A DNA stretch of 64,000 nt from Cunninghamella blakesleeana (GCA_017871115.1 JAFCIZ010000001.1:1221501-1285500), one strand, 5' to 3'. Numbered from the stretch's first letter, positions 43,547-58,182 are shown. Notes: generated by a model from the letters alone, not told the origin. Numbers and translations are program-made.

Positions 43547-45973
43547 TATCGAGCCCGTTTTGATAAAGATGAAGATGATGACGAGGTAGAAGCAATAGAT
43601 GAATGAGATGATGAAGAGGATGAAGAAGAAGTTTGTCGATGGTTTTTAATACGTAAAGAAAATTTATGTTTTTTATAGGCCTTTTCAATAGTATCCCACA
43701 TAAGGTTGATTTTTGTGTGGGTGCCATTAAATTGTTTTGATAATTTCATTAATAATCGCCATTTGTTCATATCACCACCTCTTGCTTTATAATAAGATTT
43801 CAATTTGCGTAAAAATAGAGTCTTGTCCTTTTCATGAATAACTGATAATCCTTCAATATAGATGGGGTGATTTTTAATAAATGTCTTTTTAAATCGAATA
43901 TAATCCTTTTGTGTTGCTTGATGTGCTCTGCATAATGTATCGAAATCCATTTGAGTACGTATACGTGGTGGTGTATAGATTTCTTCTTCATCAACGCTTA
44001 AATCATCATTGCTACTACTAGTTAGTATATCAATACTATTGACTTGTGCTTTTTTATATAAATAAAATATAATTATAAATTATTTAATACAATCATCATG
44101 ATCTTATTTTAAATAAATAAATAAGGGTATCTATAAACTTACATGGTATTTTAGATTTTTTAACATAATTTCCATCATGATTAGTAGATTTCGCTGTTAC
44201 GGTTGGTGTCACAGGTGAATGAGAATGTATTGATGCAGAAGATGAATGGTTATTAGTTGTTGAATGATTATTATTATTATTATTATTAGTATGTTTTATT
44301 GATGGTTTTGATTCTGAATATTTAGTAGTGGATGAAGAGGATATAGGTATTGAAGTAGTGGTTGGTTTGGTTGGTTTTGATTTTGTTGATTTTTCTATTT
44401 TTCTTTTTTTTGTTGATGATGCTAATTTAGGATTTATCAATTCTTCATGATGATCCATACTTCTTGAGTGTTTATTTATATTAGGAGTAGTGCTAGATGT
44501 ATTATTATTATGATTATGATGACTATTAGGAGTTAAAGAAGAAAAAGTAGTGGGCTGATGATGATTTCGATATCCATTAGGTGTCCCATTTGATTCCTGT
44601 TTATTATTACTATTGTTATTATTTGATGCTGATGATGATAGTGATGATGAGTTGGGTGTAGTAGGTGTTTGTGAAGGTGGTGGAATTAATTTAGGTGAAC
44701 CACGATGAGGTTTACGTTGTATTAAATTGTTTCTTTCAGGAGCATTACGTGGGTAATTTAAATAATTATAAGCTTCTTCAGCTTTTTTCCTTACAATAGC
44801 ACGTTCCTTATCATCATAACGATTCCAATCCCAGATTCGGATTTCCTTAAATATTTCTGGTCGTAAGCACCAATTAGAGTTTTTATTCACAGCTACCTAT
44901 TTTTTTTTTTTAATAAATAATAAAAAAAAAGGTGAGAAAAGAGAACAAAGAAGAATAGAAGATCATTAAATTAATTAATATAAATTTTTTATTTTTTTTA
45001 TAATAATATATACATAAATATATATATACATATATATATACGTTATGATTTTATTTATTTATTATGATTTTTTTTTTATTATACCTTTTTTAATAATGGT
45101 AGTAAATCATTATTTGCGACTCTAAGCATTTGTATCAGCTGATCAGTTGGTCGCGGATCTATAGCCAATAAGTGTATTAATCTTTCTCGAAGATTTAAAA
45201 GAGCCGCACCTTCCAAACGAGGAACTAAATGAGTTGGTGGAGTAGATGTCGGTGCCGGAGAAGAGATTCTTGGTGATAAAGTAGAAGAATTAGTATTTGT
45301 AGGTGTTAAGGATGGTGAAATCAAACTATTTCTTTTAGTAGTAGCTGTTGAAGTAGATAGTGGTGAAGAAGCTGTTGTAGAGGTTGTAGTAGTAGTATGA
45401 ATAGAGTTTGTTGTTGTTAAAGTATGTGAAGGACTCATGTATTTTTTATTATTGTTCTTATTAGTAGTAGTAGGAGGTGGTACATCTAATAGACCAATAC
45501 GTCTTGAATCTTTCTCTTTTTGAATTTCTTCTGTCCGGCTACGAACTCTTTTCTTATCTTCTTCCGAAAGAACTTGCTTCACATGGGCAACGTGGGTAAT
45601 GTCACTTACATAGCGTATTCGATTTCCACCTTCTACTTTAGTCTTTTTATCTTTTTCATAAACTTGTACTGTAGACGTTTCCTTTCTAACTGTTAAATCA
45701 AAAGGTCGATCATTTATAATCATAAACTAATGATATAATGATTATAAAAATAAGAAAGAGAAAAAAAAAAAAGACAAGTTATTCTTAGCAAGTCCATACC
45801 AATATCATTATTATTCTCTTTCATCTATTTATTATCTATTTTCTATTTATTTATTCTTTTAATACCGATGAATTTGGACCTATTTCCAGTTTTAAAGATG
45901 CTGGTTGTCGCATAATCATGTTATACGCATCACGACTAAGACGAACAGCAAAGGCTTCTTTTTTATTTGACAT
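43546..45973 (-). CDS. ELL: RNA polymerase II elongation factor ELL
   Basis: Four exons: 45866-45973, 45085-45726, 44143-44896 and 43546-44048, giving 668 residues. The N-terminal ELL domain ends in the winged-helix part LRERLIHLLAIDPRPTDQLIQML...LLPLLKKV, continues over an intron to WCLRPEIFKEIRIWDWNRYDDKERAIVRKKAEEAY, and is followed by long Ser/Thr/Asn-rich linkers. The C-terminal occludin-homology domain (about 535-635) contains YIRFKKTFIKNHPIYIEGLSVIH and YYKARGGDMNKW. Both ends of the ELL architecture are present. By family it raises the elongation rate of RNA polymerase II in the nucleus as part of super-elongation-type complexes (S. pombe Ell1). Ascomycete yeasts such as S. cerevisiae lack ELL, which supports an early-diverging fungus. 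Confidence 0.9.
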
Positions 45974-47424
45974 TTTTTTTTTCTCTTTTTTTCTTTTTTA
46001 ATTTCTATTTTCTTCTTTTATTTTATTTTTAAAATTGTATTATTCTACAAGTGTATATGAATATTTATATATATTAAATAAATGGGTATAAAGAAAAAAA
46101 GAAAGAATATAAGTGAAAAAGAAAGTAAAGGTAAAAAAAAAGGTGGAGAGAGAAAAAAGGAAAAGAAAGAAAAGAGGGCAAGAGAAAAAAAAAAAAACAA
46201 CATAAAAATGATTTCTAAAAAAAATATCGGAGTAAGAATTAAATTGGGAGCGAATAAAAATAAATTTCACTTTATACTTTTTTATTTAAACCGTGCTAAG
46301 AGTACATAATATATATTTTATTACTGTATTGGTTATATATAATATTCTAATTTAATGTTAATAATGATGCAAAAAAAAGAGTTTAAACATAATGGTTATT
46401 ATTGTATTAAATAAACCACTACTATTACTATTATTTTATACTATATATTTCATGATTTTTATAAAAATTCAAGTGTTTTTTTTATAGCTTTTTTTTTTTT
46501 TTTTTTACCGTTGTCATTGTAATTATTATAAAAAGGTATTAAACTTGAAAATGTAATGATAGATAGATGATATTATTTACTAATTATCCATTTGATATAC
46601 TATTATCGTTTATTTGCTGTAATTCTATATTGTAACTTCTAATTCCATTGAACGGACAGGGATTCTTCCGTAAAATTTAATCATATGACGTATGTTATGA
46701 AAAAAATAGGTATTTATCCACTATTTATTTACCTTTTTATACTTTTATTTTTTTCCTGCGGTTGTAATCTTTTGATCTATCAATATTAAAATTTTATATA
46801 TCCCAGTCCCTTTGAATACTTTTATATATTTAAATATATATAAATCAATTCGGCAATATTCTTTTTATTATTTTATTTTATTTATTTTTCTCAACTTAAA
46901 AATATATAAATAAACCATATGTGTGCTTCATTCATAAGGTTACCATTACTTTCCATACTTTGTGTAACTAAATTCCAACTTTATCATCAAACTTTATACG
47001 GAATCTTGTGGGTTTTTTATTGGGAACAAATGATCTAAGATTACAATCTCTTTTTTATTTTTTATTCATTATTTAACTACATAGTGCTCTTTAAATATAT
47101 ATACTTTATACTGTACTTTGTATATATTTCTATCCATCTTGATATAATATATACATAAATACTCCTTTTCCCCTTCATTTTTACATATTGTTAAAAAAGC
47201 ATCATTTCAGTCTCAGAAACATCAACCAATGAGAAAAGTATTACATATCTTGCTCTCTCTTTTTATCATATATCCTTTTTTTTTTTTGCTTTACTAAATA
47301 TTCTTATATACACCACTTCAAGAATCGAACCTTATTAATATAATATAGCTCTTTAAATAAAAGAAGTAAAAATCCATACATATTTAATATTAAAATTAAA
47401 TTTCATACTTTATACCTTTCAGTT

Positions 47425-47870
47425 AATCTGGATGATCATCGTGTGAAATTTAACATACATATAGAAAATGATTATAATTATAACATATTAGATTTGTAAG
47501 TCAATTGATTCTTATTGATGGAAATAAATCAATACTTCGTTTGAACCAGGACCTTTAATTTAATCTGTTGATATTTAAGGTCGTTGTAAAAAATTAGCTT
47601 ATCTATAGAGTATATCTATCATCATATTAGAATTTCAGATCGATTAGTTTATAGTTGAGAGAAGTGAGTCAATACTTGATTTGAATTTTATATTTTATAT
47701 CAACTGGGAATTATTCGTGGTTTAACTTGTGCATATTATTCAACATGTAGAAGACGATCGTTTTCATGTAATGCTAAAATTTCAAATCGATTGGTTTATG
47801 ATTGATGGAAATAAACAAATATTCAATTCTATATTTTTTAAAATAAGATCTCAATTTACTCTACCTGTAA
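47425..47870. repeat. Three degenerate tandem repeats of about 137 bp
   Basis: Related blocks start near 47425, 47562 and 47699. Shared words include AATCTGNTGAT or equivalent, TTTCARATCGATT, GATGGAAATAAAYMAATA and AATACTTSRTTTGAA. Plus-strand translations of the three look alike in parts (FQID..., DGNK...), but each copy has stops or shifts. Confidence 0.55.
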
Positions 47871-48879
47871 CCATTTTCTATTTGTTTACTTATTTATTCA
47901 TTTAAAAAAATTAACTTGTAAAAATAAAACCTAAAATGAATATAGATTAAAGGAAAAAAGAATTTATTTTAGCATTATAATTTTTTTAGTATAGTCAAAA
48001 AAGTCGTTCACCAATCTTTATGTGGTTTTAGCGTTTTCTTTCTCTGTTTTCTCTTTCTCTCTCTTTTTCTATTCTTCTTTTCTTTTACAATCAACCATAA
48101 GGGTACATATCTACAGATGCGTCGAAGATAAAACGAAAAAAATACTCAAAATTTTTACTGAAAAATCACACAGCCTTTAAACTGATGATATTTTTCTCCA
48201 AAGTTTTATTGAAATTAATGGTCCGAAACTCGTTCTCCTTTGTCTTAAAACTTTCATTCTATCAGTATTTATGAAAATATATGTCTGTTCCAATGTTTCT
48301 CCAGAAGTTGATCAATGAATAACTAAATTTTTAAAAGGGAAGAAAGAGCATAAAGGCACTAATAAGTCAATATTTGTATATTTTTATATAAATCGAAAAG
48401 TTTAATATACGCATAAAATAATAGAATACTATTGTCAAAAAAAATTAGGGAAGGTGTAAAGTAAATGGGTGATTCTATTTAAAAAAGTACTTTTGCAGCT
48501 TATTTAATTTTTCATTTTGTTCTATTATTTTTTTTAAGCTAGTACTATTTTTTATATTAGAGATAATCATTTACGATAATTATAATTATATTATATATAT
48601 TTATTAATACATGTATTTATTATACAACATAGTGAATCTAATAAATTACTATCTGTTTATATAATTTTACATATATGCTTGAAATAATGTAAATATGTTG
48701 GTTCATTTTTTTTTATTTGCTGATATTCTTCAATTGTAAATGGATAAAAAATTTTACGATAAGAACAGGGTGTTTATTTAATATTTAATATGATTGATTT
48801 CTCATTCTTTATTCTTGATAATGTCCATTTTATTTTGTATGAGAAGAGAGTTGCGTTTTTTTTTTTTCGTTCAAAATAA

Positions 48880-49420
48880 TGACAGCTTTGTATCATTACT
48901 ATTGATAATTATCCACTATAATTCGAGGAATTTGCTTTTATCATTATGATCGTAGCCTGTTTTTTTTAAGATGATTGAATTTTTTATTGGTGACACTGAA
49001 TTTTTTTCACTGAAGGTAGTGATTTTTTTTATATTCGCATGAATTAGTCTTTTTTGTAATTCAATATGCTAACTTTTATATATAATGTTAACCTTCTTTC
49101 TAGTCAATACAATATCCCTTTTTAATATTTAAGGTAATGCTCTCTTTATTATTATTGAAAACACTTATATCTTTATTCAAAATAGTTTTTCCTTTTTTTT
49201 TTATCAAGTCGCAGTTTGCTTTTTTTGGTTTATGATGGTAGTTGATTTTATTCATGGAGAGTATTGACTTTTTTCATTATGGCATTAATCTTTTATTGTT
49301 CAAAATGATAAGCTTTTTATTTACATTGTTTACTATTTCGATTAAGGAAAAATTTACTTTTTTTTATGCGAGAATCTGATTTTTTTATTCAAAATGTTTG
49401 ATGTTCGTTTGTTTTATAGC
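48880..49420. repeat. T-tracts spaced about every 22 bp
   Basis: Runs of 5-9 T recur at 48977, 48998, 49021, 49049, 49073 and again at 49218, 49244, 49266, 49288, 49311, 49357 and 49378, mostly 21-26 bp apart. Between runs, ATG- or ATT-containing words such as TTCAAAATG recur. The spacing is near two helical turns. Confidence 0.55.
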
Positions 49421-50450
49421 TATTTACTTTACCAGTAATATGATATATCGTTTAATTTTGTGTCAGTTCCCTATCTATAACTGATTATATTTAATATATG
49501 GTAGTTTTAACGAAGCATATTGGGTTTTAGCAGTATCATATTCCATCAAATATGAATATTTATACTATTATTATTATTTTATCTCCATCGCATGTATTGC
49601 TTTAAAATAGACTTAAAGAGACGTAATAGAACCCAAGTAGATGTTTTATTTTTATTAACCAAATTCTATTTCTTTTTGTTTAAAGTAATCAAATGATTAT
49701 ATACCTTTTATTTTTTTTAACATTTTTTCTAATAATATAATTAAAAAAAATGAATTAAAATAAGAAAAAACAAAAGATTAGGTAAATATATATATATAAA
49801 TGATTTGAAAAGGAAACGAAAATTATTCTTAGTGCATAACTAAGTTGAAAAAAAAAGTTGTGGTATTCTCTCTTAATTTTTTGTTCTCTTGCACTTTTTT
49901 ATTAAGCGCGAGGTGTAGATTCCCTTTTATGGGTTCTAAAAAAATTCAAGAAACATGTGCGTAGTAAATCCCTAACTAAATTTTAATTTATAATAATGAT
50001 CATATATATACATGTAAATATCTTTGAAAATTTTGGCATTATGGATTATAATATTTGTAGAAAATTAATTAATAGCATAAGTATTGTCAAAAATGAACCC
50101 GATAAGTTAAAAAATCGGAATTTTAAAAAAATTGTGACGCTGCCACTGCGCGTTGTTTTTAAATTTATGAATTTTTTTTTCAATTTTCTTTTCCTTTCTT
50201 TACCTTTTTTTTTTTTTTTGTAAATTATATATATACTTTTTTTTACATTACTTTTTTTTTTTTTTCTTGTAAATTTATATTTGCTTCTTTCCTTTTTTTA
50301 CCTTTTTTTTTTGTACACCTTACAAAAAAAAAAACAAAAAATACGACAGCTTAATATTTTCTCAGCAATTTAAAAAAAATACTTTTATTTTTTCTACATA
50401 TCATTATTATTAATCTATATCAATACATATTTATTAATTTATAAATCATC

Positions 50451-53400
50451 ATGGCTGAAAATATTGCAAAGGCTAGTCAATACCAATACGCAGCTAATGC
50501 TAGTTTAGTTCTTCAAGCAGATCGTAGTGGATTACCTAGACGTGATCAAGAGCCTACTGGTGAACCAGAAACTTTATGGGGTAAAATCGATCCTAAAGAA
50601 TTTGGAGCAAGAGCAGAAAGAGAAGCACCTAAAGATATAGAAGAAAAAAAGAAGAAAGCAGCAAAAAGATCAGAGCAAACAGCAGATAGGCAACGACGTA
50701 GAAAAGAAGAAAATAACTTTAATAAAGCATATGGGTATTCATCAGTATTATCAGCAACAGAAGATTGGGAAGGCTTAAATTATAGACCACGTACAAAAGA
50801 AACTCGTGAAGCTTATGAACATATTTTATCCTTTGTTTATGATCATTTGGGTGATCAAGCTCGTGATGTAATTCGTAGTGCAGCAGACGATGTATTGGAA
50901 ACACTTAAAACTGATACTTTGAAAGATTTTGATAAAAAAAAGGAAATTGAATCTGTTATTGGGTCTATTGAATCAGAGCGTTTTGCTCAACTTGTTAATC
51001 TCTCTAAAAAAATTACCGATTATACTACAGATGGTACTGCTATGGATATTGACCAAAATGGTGACAAAGTGGGTGAGATTGATGATGAATTAGGTGTGGC
51101 TGTTGTGTTTGATGATGAAGATGAAGAAGAAGAGCAAGATGATCAATACGAAATTAAAGATGAAGAAGACGAAGAAGATGATGATGATAATCAGCCTTTA
51201 AATACAACAACACAACCAATTAATGCTGATCAAGATCAAGAACAAGAACAGGATGAAGGTGAAGAATCTCCTGATGAAGAAGAAGGGTTTAAAACCGTAT
51301 TACCTGGTGAATCTGAACGTAAAAAGAAAACAAGATTAGGGAAAAATCAAGATCCTGATAGTGTTGCTCCTCATAATATTGATGCTTTCTGGTTACAACG
51401 TCATATTGCTACTTATTACTCTGATCCTCATGAAGCTCAAGAAAAAACAAAGAAAGCTTTTGAAATATTAGGTGCTGAAGCTATTAATGTACGTGATTGT
51501 GAAAATGAATTAATGGGCCTCTTTGATTATGATAAATTTGATTTGGTTCGTGTTTTAATTAAAAATCGTGATGCTATTTACTGGTGTACAAGACTTGCAA
51601 GAGCAGCTGGTGATGATAAAATTGCTTTAGAAAAAGAAATGCAACAAAAAAACCTTGGATGGCTATTAAAGGAACTTAGTGGTGATAGAGAATCTTCTCG
51701 TAAAAATATTAATGATATGGATATTGATCAAAAAGGTATGATATACATAAAGAAGTATAAAAATATTAATTAAATGAAGAAAATAATAGGATGGCGAAAA
51801 AATAAAATAAAGTGAATAGTTGCTTACTATAATATTGTTATATTTATATTTTATTTTTATTTTGTTAACTCGTTTGTTTTAGATCGTACTATTACTAGCA
51901 AGACTGAAGTTGTTGCTGAAGGTCGTAGCCGTGGTCAGGTACCTACAACAATTACAATTACACCTGGAACAACTTTAACACCAAGAAAAATATTGGATTT
52001 GGATGATTTAGCTTTTGAACAAGGTGCTCATCTTATGTCAAATAAAAAAGTAAAGCTTCCTGATGGTTCATTTAAACGATCTAAAAAAGGATATGAAGAA
52101 ATTCATGTTCCTGCACCTAAACCTCAACCAATGGCTGATAATGAAAAATTGGTTCCTATTACTTCTATGCCCCAATGGACTCATGTTGCTTTCCCTGGTG
52201 CTGAAAATCTTAATCGTGTCCAAAGCCGATTATATCCTACAGCTTTTGGAAGTGATGAAAATGTATTATTATGTGCCCCTACTGGTGCTGGTAAAACTAA
52301 TGTGGCTATGTTAACTATCCTTCATGAAATTGATCGTAATCGTGATCCTGAAACCGGTCATATCAACTTAGATGCTTTTAAAATTGTTTATATTGCTCCT
52401 ATGAAAGCTCTTGTACAAGAAATGGTTGGTAACTTTTCAAGTCGTCTTAAAGTCTATGGTATTAACGTAGCTGAATTAACTGGTGATCGTCAGTTAACAA
52501 AGCAACAAATTGCTGAAACACAAATTATTGTTACTACACCTGAAAAATGGGATGTTATTACTCGTAAAGCTACTGACCGTAGTTATACAGCTTTAGTACG
52601 TTTAATTATTATTGATGAAATTCATTTATTACATGACGATCGTGGTCCTGTCTTGGAAAGTATTGTATCAAGAACTATTCGTAATATGGAACAAACTCAA
52701 GAATTAATTCGTTTGGTTGGTTTATCTGCTACACTTCCTAACTATGCAGATGTAGCTGCCTTTTTACGTGTTGATCCTAAGTCTGGATTATTCCATTTTG
52801 ATGGTACTTTTCGTCCTTGTCCTTTACAACAACAATTTATTGGTATTACTGAAAAGAAAGCTATTAAACGCTTCCAAGTCTCAAATGAAGTATGTTATGA
52901 AAAAGTCATTGAGCAAATTGATCAACGTGAAGAAAATCAAGTCTTAGTTTTTGTTCATTCTAGAAAAGAAACAGCAAAAACAGCAAAAACATTACGTGAT
53001 ATGGCATTAGAACAAGATACTATTGGTCGATTTTTAAAACAAGATTCTGCTAGTCGTGAAATTCTTCAATCTGAAGCTGCAACTGTGAAAGATAGTAACT
53101 TGCAAGAATTATTGCCTTATGGCTTTGGTATTCATCATGCTGGTATGACTCGTGATGATCGTACTTTGGTTGAAGATTTATTTAATGATGGTCACATTAA
53201 AGTATTATGTTCTACCGCCACACTTGCTTGGGGTGTCAATTTACCTGCCCATGCCGTTATTATTAAAGGCACACAAATTTACTCTCCTGAAAAAGGTAGA
53301 TGGATTGAATTATCACCTCAAGATGTTTTACAAATGCTTGGTCGTGCTGGTCGCCCTCAACATGATACTTTTGGTGAAGGTATTATTATCACAGCTCATT

Positions 53401-56400
53401 CAGAATTACAATATTATTTATCACTCATTAATACACAATTACCTATTGAATCACAATTCATTAAGCGTTTATCCGATAATTTGAATGCTGAAATTGTCCT
53501 TGGTACTATTCGTAATCGTGATGAAGCTGTCCAATGGCTTGGTTATACTTATTTATATGTACGTATGTTAAGAAACCCATCTCTTTATTCTGTATCAGCG
53601 GATGATTTACAAGACGACCCTTATTTAGAACAAAAACGTGTTGATTTAATTCACTCAGCAGCTATTTTATTAGATAAATGTAATCTTATTAAATATGATA
53701 AAAGATCTGGCCGTTTCCAAGTTACTGAATTAGGTCGTATTGCTTCTCATTATTATGTTACACATCACTCCATGGCAACTTATAATCAACATCTTAAACC
53801 AATGATGAGCCATATTGAACTCTTCCGTGTGTTTGCTTTATCTGATGAATTCAAATATATTCCTGTACGTGAAGAAGAAAAGATGGAGTTAGCTAAATTA
53901 CTGGAACGTGTCCCTATACCTGTCAAAGAAAGTCTTGACGAACCTACAGCTAAAATCAATGTATTATTACAGTCATATATTTCACAACTTAAATTAGAAG
54001 GATTTGCTCTTGTATCTGATATGGTTTATGTTACGCAAAGTGCTGGTCGTATTTTACGTGCTATGTTTGAAATATGCTTAAGACGTGGATGGTCCCAATT
54101 AACAAAGAAGGCTTTAGATTTATGTAAAATGGTAGAAAAACGTTCTTGGCTATCTATGTCGCCTTTAAGACAATTCAAGAATATGCCACCTGATTTGATT
54201 CGTCGGTTAGAAAGAAAAGAATTTCCATGGGATCGTTATTTTGACTTGAATCCTCAAGAACTTGGTGAATTAGCAGGTCAACCTAAAGTTGGACGTACAC
54301 TTCATAAATTCATTCATGAATTCCCTAAACTAGATATTCAAGCTCATGTACAACCTATCACACGATCTTTACTCAAGATGGAATTAACAATTACACCTGA
54401 TTTCCGGTGGGATGAAAAGGTACATGGTGGTGCAGAAGCATTTTGGATTCTTGTAGAAGATGTGGATGGTGAGCATATTTTGCATCATGAATATTTTGTG
54501 CTCAAACAAAAATATGCTGAAGAAGAACATATTGTCACATTCACAGTACCTTTATTTGAACCTTTACCTCCTAATTATTTCGTTACAGTAGTGGCTGATC
54601 GCTGGTTACATTCTGAAACAAAACTTCCTGTTTCCTTCAAACATTTAATTTTACCTGAAAAATATGCTCCTCATACTGAATTACATGATTTACAACCACT
54701 TCCTGTTTCAGCATTACGCAATCCTGCTTATGAAAAATTATATTCTGGATGGATGGATCATTTTAACCCTATTCAAACACAAGTATTTAATACATTATAT
54801 ACGACAGATGATAATACCTTTGTTGGGGCTCCTACTGGTAGTGGAAAAACGGTATGTGCAGAATTTGCTATTTTAAGATTATGGTCACACGAAAAGAATG
54901 GACGCTGTGTATTTATTTCACCTTTCCAAGAACTAGTGGATCAACGTGTGTCAGATTGGCAGAAGAAATTTGAAGGGCTTGGCAAAGAAGTAGTGGCATT
55001 AACTGGTGAAACAAGTGCTGATCTTAAATTATTAGAACGCGGTGATATCGTTGTTTGTACACCTACTCAATGGGATGTTATTTCAAGACGATGGAAACAA
55101 CGTAAAAATGTGCAAAATATTAGTTTATTTATTACGGATGAAATTCATTTAATTGGTGGTGATCTTGGACCTACTTATGAAGTGATTGTATCTCGTATGC
55201 GTTATATTGCTTCTCAAACTCAAAAACCTATTCGTATTGTTGCTCTTAGTACCTCTTTGGCTAATGCTCGTGACCTTGGGGAATGGATTGGCACGACCTC
55301 ACACTCCATTTTTAATTTCCATCCTTCTGTAAGACCTGTGCCATTAGAAATTCATATTCAAAGTTATAATATTCCTCACTTTGCTTCTATGATGATGGCT
55401 ATGGCTAAGCCAACCTATCTTGCTATTGCTGAACATTCCGGTAACAAACCCGTGATTGTTTTTGTTCCTTCAAGAAAACAATGTAGATTAACAGCTGAGG
55501 AAATCATTACTTATTGTGTTGCTGATGATACACCTCATCGATTTTTAAATTGTAAAGTGGAAGATATTCAAAGCTTATTGGACCGTGTACAAAATAAATC
55601 ATTAGTAGAAACATTACAACATGGTATTGGATTTTATCATGAAGCCTTATCTAAACAAGATAAACGTATTGTAGAACAGCTATATGAAACAGGTGCTATT
55701 CAAGTGATTATTGCTTCAAGAGATACTTGTTGGGGTTTACCATTATATTCTCATATGGTAATTGTGATGGGTACACAGTATTTTGAAGGAAAAGAGCATC
55801 GTTACGCTGATTATCCTATTACTGATGTTTTACAAATGATTGGAAGAGCTTGCCGACCTTTAGAAGATGATACCGGTAAATGTGTATTGATGTGTCAAGG
55901 TACTAAAAAAGAATTTTATAAAAAATTCTTATATGAAGCTTTACCTGTGGAATCCCATTTGGATCAATTATTGCATGATCATTTTAATGCAGAAATTGTC
56001 ACCAAGACTATTGAAAATAAACAAGATGCAGTGGATTATTTAACATGGACTTTCTTATATCGTCGTATGGCACACAATCCTAATTATTATGGTTTACAGG
56101 GTACAACACATAGACATCTTTCAGATCATTTATCAGAATTGGTTGAAAATACACTTAATGATTTACAAGATACCAAATGTATTACTATTGAAGACGAAAT
56201 GGATTTACACCCTCTCAATTTAGGTATGATTGCAGCTTATTACAATATCAATTATACAACAGTAGATATGTTTAGTGTCAGTTTGAAACCAACCACCAAA
56301 CTTAAAGGATTGTTGGAAATTATATCATCAGCAACAGAATTCGATACATTACCTATTCGTCATCATGAAGATGGAATCTTAAAACGATTATATGAACGTT

Positions 56401-57224
56401 TACCAGCTAAATTAGGCTCACCTAAATTCAACGCACCACGTATTAAAACTAATATTTTATTACAATCACATTTCTCACGTACTCAATTACCACCTGATCT
56501 TCATTCTGATCAAACTATGGTGATTGGAAAAGTCATACCATTATTACAAGCCTGTGTAGATGTTATCTCTTCTAATGGATGGTTATCTCCTGCTTTATCA
56601 GCTATGGAATTATCACAAATGATCGTACAAGCTATGTGGGATCGTGATTCACCATTAAAACAAATTCCTTACTTTAATTCTCAAATCATTCAGCGGTGTG
56701 AAAAGAAAGGTGTGGAATCAGTGTTTGATATTATGGAAATGGAAGATGATGATCGAAACGAAGCTTTACAAATGAATCAACGACAATTGGCCGAAGTAGC
56801 TAAATTTGTCAACCGTTATCCTAATATTGAAGTTGGATATGAAATTGATGATTCAGATGAAATAGCTTCTGGTAATGTGGTAAATGTAAAATTACAATTA
56901 GAACGTGAATGGGATGAAGAAGATGAATTAGGACCTGTTATTGCACCTTTCTATCCTAAAAAGAAAGATGAAGGTTGGTGGATTGTTATTGCCGATCAAC
57001 AAACCAAGACATTATTGGCTATTAAACGGGTTACTTTACAATTAAAATTGACGGTCAAATTAGATTTTATTGCTCCAAAGGCTGGTGATCATACACTTAA
57101 AATTTATTTAATGTCAGATAGTTATAATGGCTGTGATCAAGAATTAGATATGCCTTTAACAGTTGCTGAAGGGGAATCAAGCGATGAAGATGATAGCGAT
57201 GCTATGGATACAGATGAAGATTAA
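50451..57224 (+). CDS. BRR2: U5 snRNP RNA helicase Brr2 (SNRNP200)
   Basis: Two exons, 50451-51735 and 51883-57224, giving 2208 residues, the usual size. Brr2 unwinds U4/U6 to activate the spliceosome. The N-terminal region (1-430) has the family start [26 protein letters not shown] motif and an acidic stretch. Cassette 1: motif I APTGAGKT (Lys about 566), [19 protein letters not shown], winged helix and Sec63 unit. Cassette 2: [22 protein letters not shown] in place of SATxxN, and QMIGRACRP, then a second Sec63 unit and an acidic end with [15 protein letters not shown]. The altered motifs in cassette 2 fit its known role as an inactive regulatory cassette. The gene is nearly intronless while smaller neighbours are intron-rich. 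Confidence 0.98.
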
Positions 57225-58182
57225 ACATAATATATATAATGACTATTATTATTATACTATTATCACTATTTTTTTTTTTTCCAAAAAAAAAAAAAAAAAA
57301 AAAAAGCTATATGATATATACATATATATATATATATGTGTTTGCTTATGTTTGTTCATTATTTTATAAAAAAAAAAAAAAGTTCAATAAAGATATAACT
57401 GTTTTATTTTAATATAATTTATTCATATACTACATGATTTAAAGTTCATATTTTTTTTATTAAATAATTATAGAGAAAATCACTTGAAAAAAAAAGATTA
57501 TCTTTTTCAAAGTGCGAACGAGATTTTACCAACTTGAATTTTTTAATTATATGATTTTTCTTATTATAAAAATGAAATGATCTTTTTTATAAAAATAAAT
57601 AAATAAATAAATATTGGTCATAGAGTTCTTTTAACCATAAAAAAAATTGAAAAAAAAATTTTCCCGTCTAGTATTTTTGGATGAGCTTCTTCCCACGATT
57701 ATGAAGAAAAATGGAAATGTCAATATCTTTATTTATATATTAATCTAGTATATAAACGATAAGCTTTAAAGTTTCGATTTTTATTGGTGAGCTGAGATGT
57801 AATATTTTCAAAGTAGGATGAATTGAAGTTGAAAAAGGAAAATGTCTTAAAAAAAATTTTTTAAAGGAAGCTTTATTTTATTTTCCTTTTTTTTCTTTCT
57901 TTCTTTCTTTCTTCTTTCATTCAATTTTTTTTTTTTATAAATATTATATACTTCTTATAATATATATATATATATAATCAATTAATTAATTTTATATTAT
58001 TTATTGTTTTTATATAACATATTTTAAACAAACAAGAAAGGTTTTATATATTATACTTGAATATATATTTATATTTTCCCGATTAATATATTAAAAATCT
58101 ATTCTTCTTAAAAAGGGGATTTTATTTATTACGTACAAGTATATTTATTTTTTTAAAATATATATAATCAACATATATCACA
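57225..58182. other. Spacer between BRR2 and the permease gene
   Basis: About 960 bp of A/T-rich DNA that holds the BRR2 3' end and the permease promoter. Poly(A/T) runs near 57282-57305, (AAAT)n near 57595-57615 and (TTTC)n near 57893-57915. No gene was seen. Confidence 0.7.

Larger units (their letters stand above)
45974..50450. other. 4.5-kb gene-free region upstream of BRR2
   Basis: This is the longest stretch without a supportable gene outside the LTR island. It includes the ELL promoter on the left and the BRR2 promoter on the right. The middle holds degenerate 137-bp repeats (about 47425-47850) and spaced T-tracts (about 48880-49420). A somewhat more complex part at about 48005-48330 could hide a non-coding RNA, but nothing specific can be named. 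The ORF at 46082-46309 is Lys-rich low-complexity and is not supported. Confidence 0.65.

Noticed and set aside
46082..46309. Lys/Glu-rich 75-codon ORF
   Set aside because: Low-complexity A/G-rich DNA just upstream of ELL, no domain and no splice partner.
47740..47910. Coding remnant HVEDDRFHVMLKFQIDWFMIDGNK
   Set aside because: Open for only about 50 codons and not matched to any family I recognise; kept only as part of the 137-bp repeat finding.
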